Below are positions 43,408 through 54,309 of a stretch of DNA of 64,000 bases, one piece after another. Under the pieces are notes generated by a model. The model ran no database searches and was not told where the DNA came from. It saw nothing but the letters and a program-made list of their open reading frames with translations. Source of the DNA: Actinomycetota bacterium (lineage in GTDB: Bacteria; Actinomycetota; Actinomycetes; Actinomycetales; Microbacteriaceae); NCBI GenBank assembly GCA_020160915.1, contig JAIUPK010000001.1, positions 89,645-153,644 on the forward strand, in the 5' to 3' direction. Position 1 is the stretch's first letter. Each line of letters begins with the position of its first letter. Both the position numbers and the translations under genes were made by a program.

Positions 43408-44366
43408 GCGAAGATCCCCGAGATTGTCGCGACCTGGTCTGCGGTCGGCGTCCACTCCCGGGATGCCGCGGCGTTCTGGCGCAGCTGCTCCGGACCGGTC
43501 GCCCCGGCAATCACGCTGGTGAGCCCCGGCTGAGCCAGGAGCCAGCCGATCGTCGCCGAGAGCATCGTCACACCGTGTTCTGCACAGAACACCTCGTAGC
43601 GTTCGATGGTGTCCCAGGGAGCGGTGTCTGCGAGGTGCGGTCGCTGGCGCATGATCCGGGTGTCACTGGGGCGCTCGGTTCGGGTGAACTTGCCCGTGAA
43701 CAGTCCGTTGTACAGCGGGAAGAACGGCAGAAACCCCAGCCCGTAGCGTCGCACGCTCGGCAGGAGCTCACGTTCGGCGTCTCGAACGAGCAGGCTGAAC
43801 TCGTTCTGAGCTGACTCGAAGCGCGCTCCCCCCAACCGGACCGCCGCCTCTTCGGCCTCGGTGACCTGCTCGGCCGTGAAGTTGGAATGCCCGAATGCCC
43901 TGATCGTGCCCTCGGTGACCAGCTCGGCCAGAGCCCCGATCGTCTCCTCGATCGGCGTGACCGGGTCGGGTGTGTGCAGCTGATACAGATCGATGTGATC
44001 GGTCTGCAGTCGACGCAGGGAGTCGGCGACGGCCGCCCGAATGTAGGCGCGCGATCCCTTGGTAGCTCCGTCGGCGATCCCCATGTCTCCCTGCGCGTGA
44101 CCGAACTTCGTGGCCAGCACGAATCGATCCCGCCGGCCGGCCAAGGCGACCCCGAGATAGGTCTCACTCTGACCGGGATGACCGCCGTAGATGTCTGCGG
44201 TGTCGAGCAGGGTGACGCCCAGATCGTCAGCCGCGTCGATGACTGCCGTCGTGCCCTCCTGGCTCGCGGTGCGACTGCCCGGTCGGCCGAAGTTGTTGCA
44301 ACCGAGCCCCACGACCGAGACCTGAAGACCCGAGCGGCCGAGTTCACGATGAGGGAGAGTGATCAT
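43404..44366 (-). CDS. Aldo/keto reductase
   Basis: 320-aa NADPH-dependent oxidoreductase with a TIM-barrel fold. The ATG at 44366 is chosen for GGAGG 8 bases upstream and the family-like start MITLPHRELGRSGLQVSVVG. Catalytic signs are DTADIYGG (Asp and Tyr), ATKFGH (Lys) and the LYQLHTPDP segment (His); GYGL-type nucleotide contacts occur in the C-terminal third (TSVIAGATGPEQL). Members reduce aldehydes and ketones; the physiological substrate is not evident. Its stop overlaps the convergent HELLH gene. Confidence 0.92.
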   Translation of the reverse strand: MITLPHRELGRSGLQVSVVGLGCNNFGRPGSRTASQEGTTAVIDAADDLGVTLLDTADIYGGHPGQSETYLGVALAGRRDRFVLATKFGHAQGDMGIADGATKGSRAYIRAAVADSLRRLQTDHIDLYQLHTPDPVTPIEETIGALAELVTEGTIRAFGHSNFTAEQVTEAEEAAVRLGGARFESAQNEFSLLVRDAERELLPSVRRYGLGFLPFFPLYNGLFTGKFTRTERPSDTRIMRQRPHLADTAPWDTIERYEVFCAEHGVTMLSATIGWLLAQPGLTSVIAGATGPEQLRQNAAASREWTPTADQVATISGIFA

Positions 44367-44460
44367 GCTCCCATCCTCCCCCAGCGGCGCCCAAGCCACG
44401 TTTTCTCCCATGTCCGAAAAGTGCCAGTGGGCCGTCGGATGACGCGGCTAGGGTCAAAGC

Positions 44461-44982
44461 ATGCAGAACCACACCACCATCGACTCGCCGCCCCCGCCGT
44501 CGATCCACATCGCCCGCGTCGACTCCCCCATCGGGCGCATCGAGCTCACCAGCGACGGCACCTCGATCACCTCGCTCGCCATCGAGCGCGACGGCCACCT
44601 GCCCCACGACGGCCAGCCCGAGGCCAGCACGGCGGTCATCGACACGGCAATCGCTCAACTGTCCGAATACTTCGCGGGCAGCCGACGCGAATTCGATGTG
44701 CCGGTCACGTTGGGCGGCACGGACTTCCAGCGCTCGGTGTGGCGCGAGCTCACCGACATCCCGTTCGGAGAGGTCGCGTCTTACGGGGAGATCGGCATGG
44801 CAACCGGTCGTCCCACGGCGGGGCGAGCCGTGGGCGGCGCGGTCGGCGCCAACCCGGTACCGATCATCATCCCCTGCCACCGCGTGCTGGCCTCCAACGG
44901 ACGCATCACCGGCTACAGCGGCGGTAACGGCATCCCGACGAAGGAATGGCTGCTGGATCACGAAGGCATCGAGCACCGGTGA
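44461..44982 (+). CDS. ogt: Methylated-DNA-protein cysteine S-methyltransferase
   Basis: 173-aa suicide DNA repair protein that takes alkyl groups from O6-alkylguanine onto a cysteine. The active site IIIPCHRVLASNG and the helix-turn-helix region FQRSVWRELTDIPFGEVASYGEIG are intact, as is the substrate loop GRITGYSGGNGIPTKEWLL. No Ada domain is fused. TAGGGT at 44449-44454 could be a -10 box for a leaderless transcript. The glycosylase gene overlaps its stop by 4 bases, forming a two-gene alkylation-repair operon. Confidence 0.95.
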   Translation: MQNHTTIDSPPPPSIHIARVDSPIGRIELTSDGTSITSLAIERDGHLPHDGQPEASTAVIDTAIAQLSEYFAGSRREFDVPVTLGGTDFQRSVWRELTDIPFGEVASYGEIGMATGRPTAGRAVGGAVGANPVPIIIPCHRVLASNGRITGYSGGNGIPTKEWLLDHEGIEHR

Positions 44983-45560
44983 CCGATCGCGCAAGTGCTG
45001 TTGTCGGCGAAGACGGCCTGACCCGCTGCGCATGGGTGGGCAACGATCCCGAGTACCGCCGGTACCACGACGAGGAGTGGGGGCGACCCCTGCACGGTGA
45101 CCAGCGCCTGTTCGAGAAGATCGCGCTCGAGGGCTTTCAGGCCGGCCTATCCTGGATCACCATATTGAGGCGCCGCGCGGGCTTCAGGGAGGCGTTCCTC
45201 GGGTTCGACGTCGCGCGAGTTGCCGCCATGGGGCCGCACGACGTGGAGGCGCTGATGCTCGACGCGCGCATCATCCGCAACCGCGCGAAGATCGAGGCCA
45301 CGATCTCCAACGCGCGGGTGACCCTCGAGATGAACGAGGGTGAGCTCGACGAGCTGGTCTGGAGCTTCGCACCGTCCGCGCGCAGGCGCAGGCCCAACTC
45401 ACTCGGGGACATACCGGCGGTCACGACCGAGTCCACGGCGCTGAGCAAGACGTTGCGCTCTCGCGGGTTCCGGTTCGTCGGACCCACCACGATGTACGCG
45501 CTCATGCAGTCCGCTGGGCTCGTCGACGACCACGTTGTGGGATGCCACCGGGCCGACTGA
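44979..45560 (+). CDS. tag: DNA-3-methyladenine glycosylase I
   Basis: 193-aa base-excision repair enzyme removing 3-methyladenine. The GTG start at 44979 overlaps the ogt stop (GTGA). Family features are LTRCAWVGNDPEYRRYHDEEWG at the N-terminus (spanning residues 10-31, first zinc Cys), LFEKIALEGFQAGLSWITIL, RRAGFREAF and the C-terminal zinc-ligand region ALMQSAGLVDDHVVGCHR. Translation is probably coupled to ogt, so both alkylation-repair activities are made together. Confidence 0.95.
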   Translation: MTDRASAVVGEDGLTRCAWVGNDPEYRRYHDEEWGRPLHGDQRLFEKIALEGFQAGLSWITILRRRAGFREAFLGFDVARVAAMGPHDVEALMLDARIIRNRAKIEATISNARVTLEMNEGELDELVWSFAPSARRRRPNSLGDIPAVTTESTALSKTLRSRGFRFVGPTTMYALMQSAGLVDDHVVGCHRAD

Positions 45561-45590
45561 CTCGAGGGCTGAGCGCCGAAGCGAACGTGG

Positions 45591-46331
45591 CTACTGCACG
45601 AGATCGAGCTCGCCGGTGCCCTGCTTCTCCAGCCGGATGCCCGCCGACCGAGCCCAGTCGATGAGCGAGTCGACGCCGTCATGATCGATCCCGGTCGAGA
45701 GCACTGCCTTCACGAACTCGCCCTTGGCCTTCTTGTTGAAGTGCGACAGAGCGACCTTGCGCCCTGCGGCATCCTCGGCGACCACGCGCACGTACCAGGC
45801 GCCGTCGGGTGCCGGTCCCAGCGACGCGTACGACTCACTGCGCAGGTCGATCAGCAGTCCGGACCGGGCGGCGAGCTCCGTGGTCACCGCGGACCGCCAA
45901 TGGCTGCGCAGGGACAGACCCGGAAGGCGTGAGTCATGCGACAGGCGGTAGGCCGGGATCGGGTCATCCGAGCGAAGGAGGCCAAACAGGGCGGAGTGGA
46001 TGGCGACATGACGCCCCGCGAAGTCCCGCTCGGCGGTCGTGAGGGATGCCGCATCCAGGCCGTCGTAGAGCACACCGGTGTACCGATCGATCGCCGGCAT
46101 CACGGGCGAGCTGCGCACCTGACGATTGCGGTCGATCTCCGCGCGCTGCGTGGGTCCGAGGCCGAGAGCGGTCATCGAGTCCCGCACGCTCCGGGAGAGC
46201 CGCGCGAGAGCTGCGAGAGCGGCTCGGCGCTGCGGAGTGAGGGCGGGGAACCCCAGTTCGGCGAGATCGAGCCGACGGGCATCCGCTCCCCCGTCGCGCT
46301 TCGTCTCGGAGGGGGGAAGCAGCAGAAGCAC
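45591..46331 (-). CDS. yaaA: Peroxide stress protein YaaA (DUF328)
   Basis: 246-aa member of the YaaA family, DNA-binding proteins that in E. coli lower free iron and protect against hydrogen peroxide. Family landmarks are the N-terminal LLLLPPSETKRDGG, PAIDRYTGVLYDGLD, LSGLFGLLR-like HSALFGLLRSDDPIPAYRL and the C-terminal LSHFNKKAKGEFVKAVL. The GTG start overlaps the stop of the upstream P-loop kinase gene by one base (TAGTG). It converges with tag, about 30 bases apart. Confidence 0.93.
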   Translation of the reverse strand: MLLLLPPSETKRDGGADARRLDLAELGFPALTPQRRAALAALARLSRSVRDSMTALGLGPTQRAEIDRNRQVRSSPVMPAIDRYTGVLYDGLDAASLTTAERDFAGRHVAIHSALFGLLRSDDPIPAYRLSHDSRLPGLSLRSHWRSAVTTELAARSGLLIDLRSESYASLGPAPDGAWYVRVVAEDAAGRKVALSHFNKKAKGEFVKAVLSTGIDHDGVDSLIDWARSAGIRLEKQGTGELDLVQ

Positions 46332-46849
46332 TAGCTCTTGAGGAAGGCGATCGCGCGCTCGACGTTCACGCCGAGCGGGTCGACGGAGTCGAGGGTGATC
46401 CGGGCGACGGCTGCGCTCGATCCGGTCCAGTCCGCGTAGTCATCGAAGCTCTGCTCGACCGCGTTCCACGTCAGCTGGATGTGAGGCATGCGCTTGCGCC
46501 AGCCCTCGATGCGACTGCGGTGCAGCTCGGGATCTGAGCAGATCACTTCGATGAACCTGATCGGTTCCTGCATGCGCTCGGCCAGGGCGACCCACTGCTC
46601 CCGCGCGGGCGCGACAGCGTTGACGGCATCGACCATCACACCGATTCCGGTGCTGAGGACCCGCTCGGCAAGGGTCTCAGCGACGAGGTACGCCGCGAGA
46701 CCCGTCGGCTGGTCGGCAGCGATACCGGCCTGCAGGATGGCGGTCTCAATGGGGTCGACCGACACCACGGGGATGTTCAGCCGACTCGCGACAACCTGCC
46801 CGATCGTCGACTTGCCCGTGCCGGGGAGGCCTGCCATCGCGACGAGCAC
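46331..46849 (-). CDS. Small P-loop kinase-like ATPase
   Basis: 172-aa protein with a Walker A at its very start (AGLPGTGKSTIGQVVA, residues 6-21) and a small-kinase fold similar to AAA_33/zeta-type P-loop enzymes. A DxD-like site (VVSVDPIE) and an Arg-rich lid region (HRSRIEGWRKRMP) are visible. It would phosphorylate a small molecule; the substrate is unknown. GTG start 5 bases after the atpC stop, and one-base overlap with yaaA, so it may be read through from the ATP synthase operon. No antitoxin gene accompanies it, making a toxin role unlikely. Confidence 0.85.
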   Translation of the reverse strand: MLVAMAGLPGTGKSTIGQVVASRLNIPVVSVDPIETAILQAGIAADQPTGLAAYLVAETLAERVLSTGIGVMVDAVNAVAPAREQWVALAERMQEPIRFIEVICSDPELHRSRIEGWRKRMPHIQLTWNAVEQSFDDYADWTGSSAAVARITLDSVDPLGVNVERAIAFLKS

Positions 46850-46854
46850 GGTTG

Positions 46855-47124
46855 CTACCCCTGACTGACCAGCTCGGCGTTACGGGCGACGACGGTGACG
46901 TTGTTGTTGTCGACCGAGAGGAACCCATCGTCGGCTGTTGCCGTGATGAGCTCGCCGTCGATCGTCGTCACGCGCACCTCGCCAGTGCCGAGAATAGCCA
47001 GAATCGGCTCGTGGCCCGCCAGAATACCGATCTCACCCACGAGAGTGCGGGCAATGATCTGCTTCGCCTTGCCCGACCAGACCTCCTGATCGGCCGAGAC
47101 GATGCTGACCTTGAGCTCGGCCAT
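46855..47124 (-). CDS. atpC: ATP synthase epsilon subunit
   Basis: 89-aa F1 epsilon subunit. Only the N-terminal beta-sandwich is present (LKVSIVSADQEVWSGKAKQI, GILAGHEPILAIL); the C-terminal helical hairpin that inhibits ATP hydrolysis in longer versions is missing, which is usual for actinobacterial short forms. It starts 2 bases after atpD and is the last gene of the operon. Confidence 0.95.
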   Translation of the reverse strand: MAELKVSIVSADQEVWSGKAKQIIARTLVGEIGILAGHEPILAILGTGEVRVTTIDGELITATADDGFLSVDNNNVTVVARNAELVSQG

Positions 47125-47126
47125 GG

Positions 47127-49527
<2,401 letters not shown>

Positions 49528-49592
49528 GTGTCTTTCTTCCCTTAGTGGTTATCGGTGATCGAGCTTGTCGAGATCAGTCGAGTTCGATAGCC

Positions 49593-51236
49593 CTACTTGC
49601 CGCGCTTCTGCTTGACGATCTTCTCCTGCTCGATGTCCTCTTCGGCGATCTCCTCGAACACCTCGGTGCCGACGGAGATCAGCGAGCGACCGTCACCGGT
49701 CTGGAACTCGAGCTTGAACTTGTCGATCGCGGCATCGAGCGCAGCGGTCGTGTCGTCGTCGAGCACGTTGGTGTCGCGCAGGGTGTCGAGCACCTTCGTG
49801 TTGCGCGCGAGGTAGTCGTGCAGTTCGGACTCGAATCGCAGGATGTCCTCGACCGCGACCTCGTCGAGCTTGCCGTTGGTGCCGGCCCAGATCGAGACGA
49901 CCTGCTTCTCAACCGGGAACGGGGAGTACTGCGGCTGGCGCAGCAGCTCGGTGAGGCGGGCACCGCGGGCGAGCTGACGGCGGCTCGCGGCATCCAGGTC
50001 GGAGGCGAACATCGCGAATGCCTCGAGCGAGCGGTACTGGGCGAGCTCGAGCTTGAGCGTTCCGGAGACCTTCTTGATCGACTTGACCTGGGCGTCACCA
50101 CCAACGCGGGACACCGAGATGCCCACGTCAACAGCGGGGCGCTGGTTGGCGTTGAACAGGTCGGACTGGAGGAAGATCTGGCCGTCGGTGATCGAGATCA
50201 CGTTGGTCGGAATGTAGGCGGAGACGTCGTTGGCCTTCGTCTCGATGATCGGAAGTCCGGTCATCGATCCGGCACCCAGCTCGTCGGAGAGCTTGGCACA
50301 ACGCTCCAGCAGACGGGAGTGTAGGTAGAACACGTCACCGGGGTATGCCTCACGTCCCGGCGGGCGACGCAGCAGCAGCGACACGGCGCGGTAGGCCTCG
50401 GCCTGCTTGGACAGGTCATCGAAGATGATGAGGACGTGCTTGCCGTCGTACATCCACTGCTGGCCGATGGCCGACCCGGTGTACGGCGCGAGGTACTTGA
50501 AGCCGGCGGGGTCGGAGGCGGGAGCCGCGACGATGGTCGTGTACTCCATGGCGCCCGCATCCTCGAGCGCGCCCTTGACGGCCGCGATCGTGGAGCCCTT
50601 CTGTCCGATGGCGACGTAGATGCAGCGCACCTGCTTGTTGGTATCGCCCGACTCCCAGTTGGCCTTCTGGTTGATGATCGTGTCGATCGCGATGGCCGTC
50701 TTACCGGTCTGGCGGTCGCCGATGATGAGCTGGCGCTGGCCGCGACCGATCGGGATCATCGCGTCGATGGCCTTGATGCCGGTCTGCATGGGCTCGTGCA
50801 CGCTCTTGCGCTGCATGACGCCGGGCGCTTGGAGCTCGAGGGCACGACGAGTGGATGCCTTGATCTCGCCCAGACCGTCGATGGGAGCGCCGAGCGGGTC
50901 GACGACGCGACCGAGGAACGCGTCACCGACGGGGACGGACAGAACCTCGCCGGTGCGGGTCACCTCCATGCCCTCGACGATGCCCGTGAACTCACCGAGG
51001 ATGACGACACCGATCTCGTCCTCGTCGAGGTTCTGGGCCAGGCCCAGGGTGCCGTCGGCGAAGCGCAGGAGCTCGTTGGCCATGGCGCCGGGCAGGCCCT
51101 CGACGTGGGCGATGCCGTCTGCGGCATCCACGACGTAGCCGACCTCGGTCGTCGTCGCCTTGCCGGGCTCGTAAGCCTTGACGAACTCCTTGAGCGCGTC
51201 GCGGATCTCGTCCGGGCTGATGGTCAGTTCTGCCAT
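49593..51236 (-). CDS. atpA: ATP synthase alpha subunit
   Basis: 547-aa non-catalytic nucleotide-binding F1 subunit. Walker [18 protein letters not shown], the [12 protein letters not shown]-like [31 protein letters not shown] and the family signature [14 protein letters not shown] are present. The C-terminal tail is acidic and extended ([20 protein letters not shown]), resembling actinobacterial alpha subunits, where a C-terminal extension contributes to suppressing ATP hydrolysis in mycobacteria. Gap of 42 bases from atpH. Confidence 0.98.
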   Translation of the reverse strand: MAELTISPDEIRDALKEFVKAYEPGKATTTEVGYVVDAADGIAHVEGLPGAMANELLRFADGTLGLAQNLDEDEIGVVILGEFTGIVEGMEVTRTGEVLSVPVGDAFLGRVVDPLGAPIDGLGEIKASTRRALELQAPGVMQRKSVHEPMQTGIKAIDAMIPIGRGQRQLIIGDRQTGKTAIAIDTIINQKANWESGDTNKQVRCIYVAIGQKGSTIAAVKGALEDAGAMEYTTIVAAPASDPAGFKYLAPYTGSAIGQQWMYDGKHVLIIFDDLSKQAEAYRAVSLLLRRPPGREAYPGDVFYLHSRLLERCAKLSDELGAGSMTGLPIIETKANDVSAYIPTNVISITDGQIFLQSDLFNANQRPAVDVGISVSRVGGDAQVKSIKKVSGTLKLELAQYRSLEAFAMFASDLDAASRRQLARGARLTELLRQPQYSPFPVEKQVVSIWAGTNGKLDEVAVEDILRFESELHDYLARNTKVLDTLRDTNVLDDDTTAALDAAIDKFKLEFQTGDGRSLISVGTEVFEEIAEEDIEQEKIVKQKRGK

Positions 51237-51278
51237 TGGTTCATTCCTCTTTCGTGGAAACTTCTCGTGCCACTCGCG

Positions 51279-52067
51279 CTAGGCGAGCTGAAGCCTGAGG
51301 TCGGTGAGTCGGGTCGCGATGCTGCCGTCGATGACGTCGTCACCGATCTGCACACGCATGCCGCCAAGAACGGCGGGGTCAACGAGTTCGTTGATGCGGA
51401 TTGTGGTGCCGTATCGAGCAGACAGCGCCTTCTCGAGGCGTGCAGTCTGGTCGGCGGCCAGAGGCGTGGCGACCGTGATGGTCGCAATCGTGTGACCGAA
51501 GGCCTCGGCGACGATGGTCGACGCGTACCGCACGAGTTCGCCGATGCGGCGACCCCGGGGCTGCGCGAGAAGTGCCTTCAGGATCGCGACAGTCTGCTCG
51601 CTCGCCTTGCCTGCGAGCAGCTTCGTGACCAGGGCCACCTTGCCCTCGGATGATCCGAGCTTGCTGCCCAGAGCGAGCTCCAGCTCGGCGTTCGACGAGA
51701 CGGCGTTCGAGAACGCGAACAGCTCGTCGTCGACCGACACCGACTTCGGTGCCGACGAAGCGACGGCACGGATGCCCAGGCGCTCGATGCTTGCGACGAA
51801 GTCATCTTCACTCGACCAGCGTCCGCTCGCGAGCGACTCCAGCACGGCCTGCGCCGCGGGAGTGTAGGAGCCGAACACCGACTTCACGATGGAGCGACGG
51901 CTCTCCACCGGTGCCGTGTCATCGGACAGGGCCGAGCGCAACGGCGCCGATCCGTCGACGACAAGAGCGGCCGCCAGAAGCTGCTCGCCGGTGGCGAGAT
52001 CGACCGTGCGCTGCTCGCTCAGCGTGGCGGTTGCCGCGCTGAGTGCCTCTCGTGTCGCTGAACCCAT
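51279..52067 (-). CDS. atpH: ATP synthase delta subunit
   Basis: 262-aa peripheral-stalk subunit linking b subunits to F1. It is longer than the usual 180 aa because of a helical N-terminal portion, as in related actinobacteria. The OSCP/delta domain ends in the conserved VATPLAADQTARLEKALSAR and NELVDPAVLGGMRVQIGDDVIDGS (two adjacent segments). It begins 2 bases after atpF. Confidence 0.94.
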   Translation of the reverse strand: MGSATREALSAATATLSEQRTVDLATGEQLLAAALVVDGSAPLRSALSDDTAPVESRRSIVKSVFGSYTPAAQAVLESLASGRWSSEDDFVASIERLGIRAVASSAPKSVSVDDELFAFSNAVSSNAELELALGSKLGSSEGKVALVTKLLAGKASEQTVAILKALLAQPRGRRIGELVRYASTIVAEAFGHTIATITVATPLAADQTARLEKALSARYGTTIRINELVDPAVLGGMRVQIGDDVIDGSIATRLTDLRLQLA

Positions 52068-52069
52068 GG

Positions 52070-52618
52070 TTACGCCTTGGCCTTCGACTCGGTCTCGAGG
52101 TCAGCCAGCAGGCGGTCGACGATGTCCTTCGACCGCTTGTCGTTGAGGCTCTCGCCCACGACGCCCGACGCGAGATCGATCGCGATCGCGCCCACCTCGG
52201 CGCGCAGCGATACGAGAGCGCTCTGACGCTCCGCCTCGATCTGAGCCTGAGCGCTCGTGACGATGCGCGCGGCATCAGCCTGAGCCTGCTCGACGAGCTC
52301 GGCGCGGATGCGCTTCGCGTCCTCGCGGGCGGCATCGCGGATCGTCGCAGCCTCGGCACGGGCCTCGGCCAGCTGAGCCTTGTACTCCTCGAGTGCCGAC
52401 TGGGCTCCCGCCTGCGCCTCCTCGGCGCGCTTGAGGCCGCCTTCGATAGCATCGGCGCGCGCGTCGAGCGCGGCGTTCAGTCGCGGGACGACCCTCCAGA
52501 TGAAGAACGCCAGGATGATGACGAAGACGATCGTGCCCCAGATGAGGTCGGGCAGCGTCGGCAGCAGCAGGCTGGGTGCCTCTTCTTCAGCGGCTTTCAC
52601 AGCGAATGCGGTGAGCAT
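52070..52618 (-). CDS. atpF: ATP synthase b subunit
   Basis: 182-aa peripheral stalk subunit with one N-terminal membrane helix (LIWGTIVFVIILAFFIWRVV, about 25-45) and a long charged coiled coil (ALDARADAIEGGLKRAEEAQ and following). Lies between atpE and atpH with the usual spacing. Confidence 0.96.
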   Translation of the reverse strand: MLTAFAVKAAEEEAPSLLLPTLPDLIWGTIVFVIILAFFIWRVVPRLNAALDARADAIEGGLKRAEEAQAGAQSALEEYKAQLAEARAEAATIRDAAREDAKRIRAELVEQAQADAARIVTSAQAQIEAERQSALVSLRAEVGAIAIDLASGVVGESLNDKRSKDIVDRLLADLETESKAKA

Positions 52619-52646
52619 TCGGACTCCTTTGAGTGGCGGGTGGGGG

Positions 52647-52880
<234 letters not shown>

Positions 52881-52914
52881 TCAGGGGTGATTGCTTGTCC
52901 GAGGAGCGTGAGGC

Positions 52915-53811
52915 TCAGTGCTCTTCGGCCAGCGCCATCTGGATGTAGATGGCGGCGAGGATGGTGATGACGTAGGCCTGCAGCGCGGCGACGAAGATCT
53001 CGAGCAGCGTGAAGGCGATGCCGAACGCGAAGGTACCGACCCCGAGTAGACCGAGGAAGTTGCCGTCAGCAAGAACGGTGAAGAGGAAGAAGTCAGTAGC
53101 CGCGAAGCAGAGCACGAGCAGCATGTGACCGGCGACCATGTTCATGAGAAGTCGCAGCGTCAGGGTGACTGGGCGCAGGATGAACGTGGAGAGGAACTCG
53201 AGGATCGCCAGGAACGGCACGAGCGCGATCGGCACACCCGGCAGGATCAGCGCGTTCTTGAAGTACCTGAAGCCGAACTTGCGGATGCCTGCGTAGATGA
53301 ACAGCACGTAGGCGACGATCGACATGATGAGCGGGAGGCCGATGACCGACGTGCCCGCGATCTGCAGGGGTGGGATGACGCCGGTGATGTTCATGCCCAA
53401 CGTGACGAAGAAGATCGTCATGAGCACCGGCATGAAGCGCTTGCCGTCTTTCTCACCGAGGGTGCCCACGATGATGTTGTTGCGCACGAAGCCGGTGATG
53501 AACTCGAAGGCAACCTGGCCACGGGTCGGCACGAGCTTCATGCTGCGAGTACCGAGCCAGAAGACAATGATCAGCACCGTCATGACGAGCAGCCGGATCA
53601 ACATGATGCGGTTCAACTCGAAGGGGGTCCCGGCGAAGAGGACGGCCGGCGGGAAGAACTCGTCGATGGACGGACCGTGAAAACCACCGTCCGAGTCGTC
53701 ACCGGTGACGAGCGGGAGAAGCGAGACGAGCGTCGAGGTAATCAGTTGGGGACTCCGGGAGCAGGCGTTCGAAACGGTGCGATCAAGACAGCGGTTACTC
53801 CACCCTAGCAA
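52915..53811 (-). CDS. atpB: ATP synthase a subunit
   Basis: Membrane stator subunit that forms the proton half-channels. Conserved parts are HGPSIDEFFPPAVLFAGTPF, LVTRGQ-like VPTRGQVAFEFITGFVRNNI, and the helix with the essential Arg in RPVTLTLRLLMNMVAGHML. The start is uncertain: the frame has a TTG at 53811 without SD and then no ATG, GTG or TTG until well inside the conserved protein. A CTG at 53745, 7 bases after GGAG, would give the natural-looking LITSTLVSLLPLVTGDD (277 aa) and may be the real start. Coordinates here use the TTG (298 aa). Confidence 0.93.
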   Translation of the reverse strand: MLGWSNRCLDRTVSNACSRSPQLITSTLVSLLPLVTGDDSDGGFHGPSIDEFFPPAVLFAGTPFELNRIMLIRLLVMTVLIIVFWLGTRSMKLVPTRGQVAFEFITGFVRNNIIVGTLGEKDGKRFMPVLMTIFFVTLGMNITGVIPPLQIAGTSVIGLPLIMSIVAYVLFIYAGIRKFGFRYFKNALILPGVPIALVPFLAILEFLSTFILRPVTLTLRLLMNMVAGHMLLVLCFAATDFFLFTVLADGNFLGLLGVGTFAFGIAFTLLEIFVAALQAYVITILAAIYIQMALAEEH

Positions 53812-53844
53812 AAGTATTTCGAGGGGATAACCGCCGAGGACGTG

Positions 53845-54309
53845 CTAGGCGGGCGGATTCGCGGATGCTTCGGCCGCGGCATCCGGTGCGGGGCTCGTCT
53901 GAGCAGGAATCGCGCTCACCCGCGCGCCAGCGAGGGCCACGACATCGGCGACCAGGGATCCCAGAACCGCGGCGATGAGGGCGTAGAAGAACACGAACGG
54001 ATTCAGCCACTCGGCACCCCGGGTCACGAGCAGGACCACGACGAACACGACGAACTTCAGCAGCCACGCCCCGATGACGATGCCGAAATAGACACCCATC
54101 GACTTCGAGGTGCGGGTGACCCGCTCCGCGACCACGATGCTCACCGTGGTCATACCGAGGAACAGGGCGGTCAGTGCGGCTGCGAACAGGGCGCTGACCA
54201 GTCCCGATGTTCCTGCCGCGAGAAGTCCGACGATCGAACCGATCACAGCGACGGCCGCGAGCACGATCCCGCCGAACACGAGCGCTCGGTGGACGACTGA
54301 GGATGTCAT
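53845..54309 (-). CDS. Small membrane protein upstream of atpB (AtpI-position)
   Basis: 154-aa protein with four predicted membrane helices and a C-terminal Ala/Pro-rich tail (PAQTSPAPDAAAEASANPPA). It occupies the place of AtpI/UncI in the operon; helices such as GVYFGIVIGAWLLKFVVFVVV resemble the ATP synthase I family, which assists assembly of the c-ring. Sequence support is modest, so AtpI-like is a positional inference. The ATG overlaps the wecA-like stop by 4 bases. Confidence 0.8.
   Translation of the reverse strand: MTSSVVHRALVFGGIVLAAVAVIGSIVGLLAAGTSGLVSALFAAALTALFLGMTTVSIVVAERVTRTSKSMGVYFGIVIGAWLLKFVVFVVVLLVTRGAEWLNPFVFFYALIAAVLGSLVADVVALAGARVSAIPAQTSPAPDAAAEASANPPA

Noticed and set aside
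35896-45590. Similar 19-base strings CTGAGCGCCGNNGCGAACG at 35896-35914 and 45572-45590 as a dispersed repeat
   Set aside because: Two short near-matches, one inside coding sequence, can arise by chance in high-GC DNA; no palindrome or third copy was seen.
46331-46849. Zeta-type toxin of a toxin-antitoxin system
   Set aside because: The P-loop kinase has no accompanying antitoxin-size gene; it is linked to atpC and yaaA, so a metabolic kinase is more likely.
49528-49592. Promoter or terminator in the atpG-atpA gap
   Set aside because: Only a weak interrupted palindrome around GATCGAGCTTGTCGAGATC is present, with no T-run and no good -10/-35 pair.
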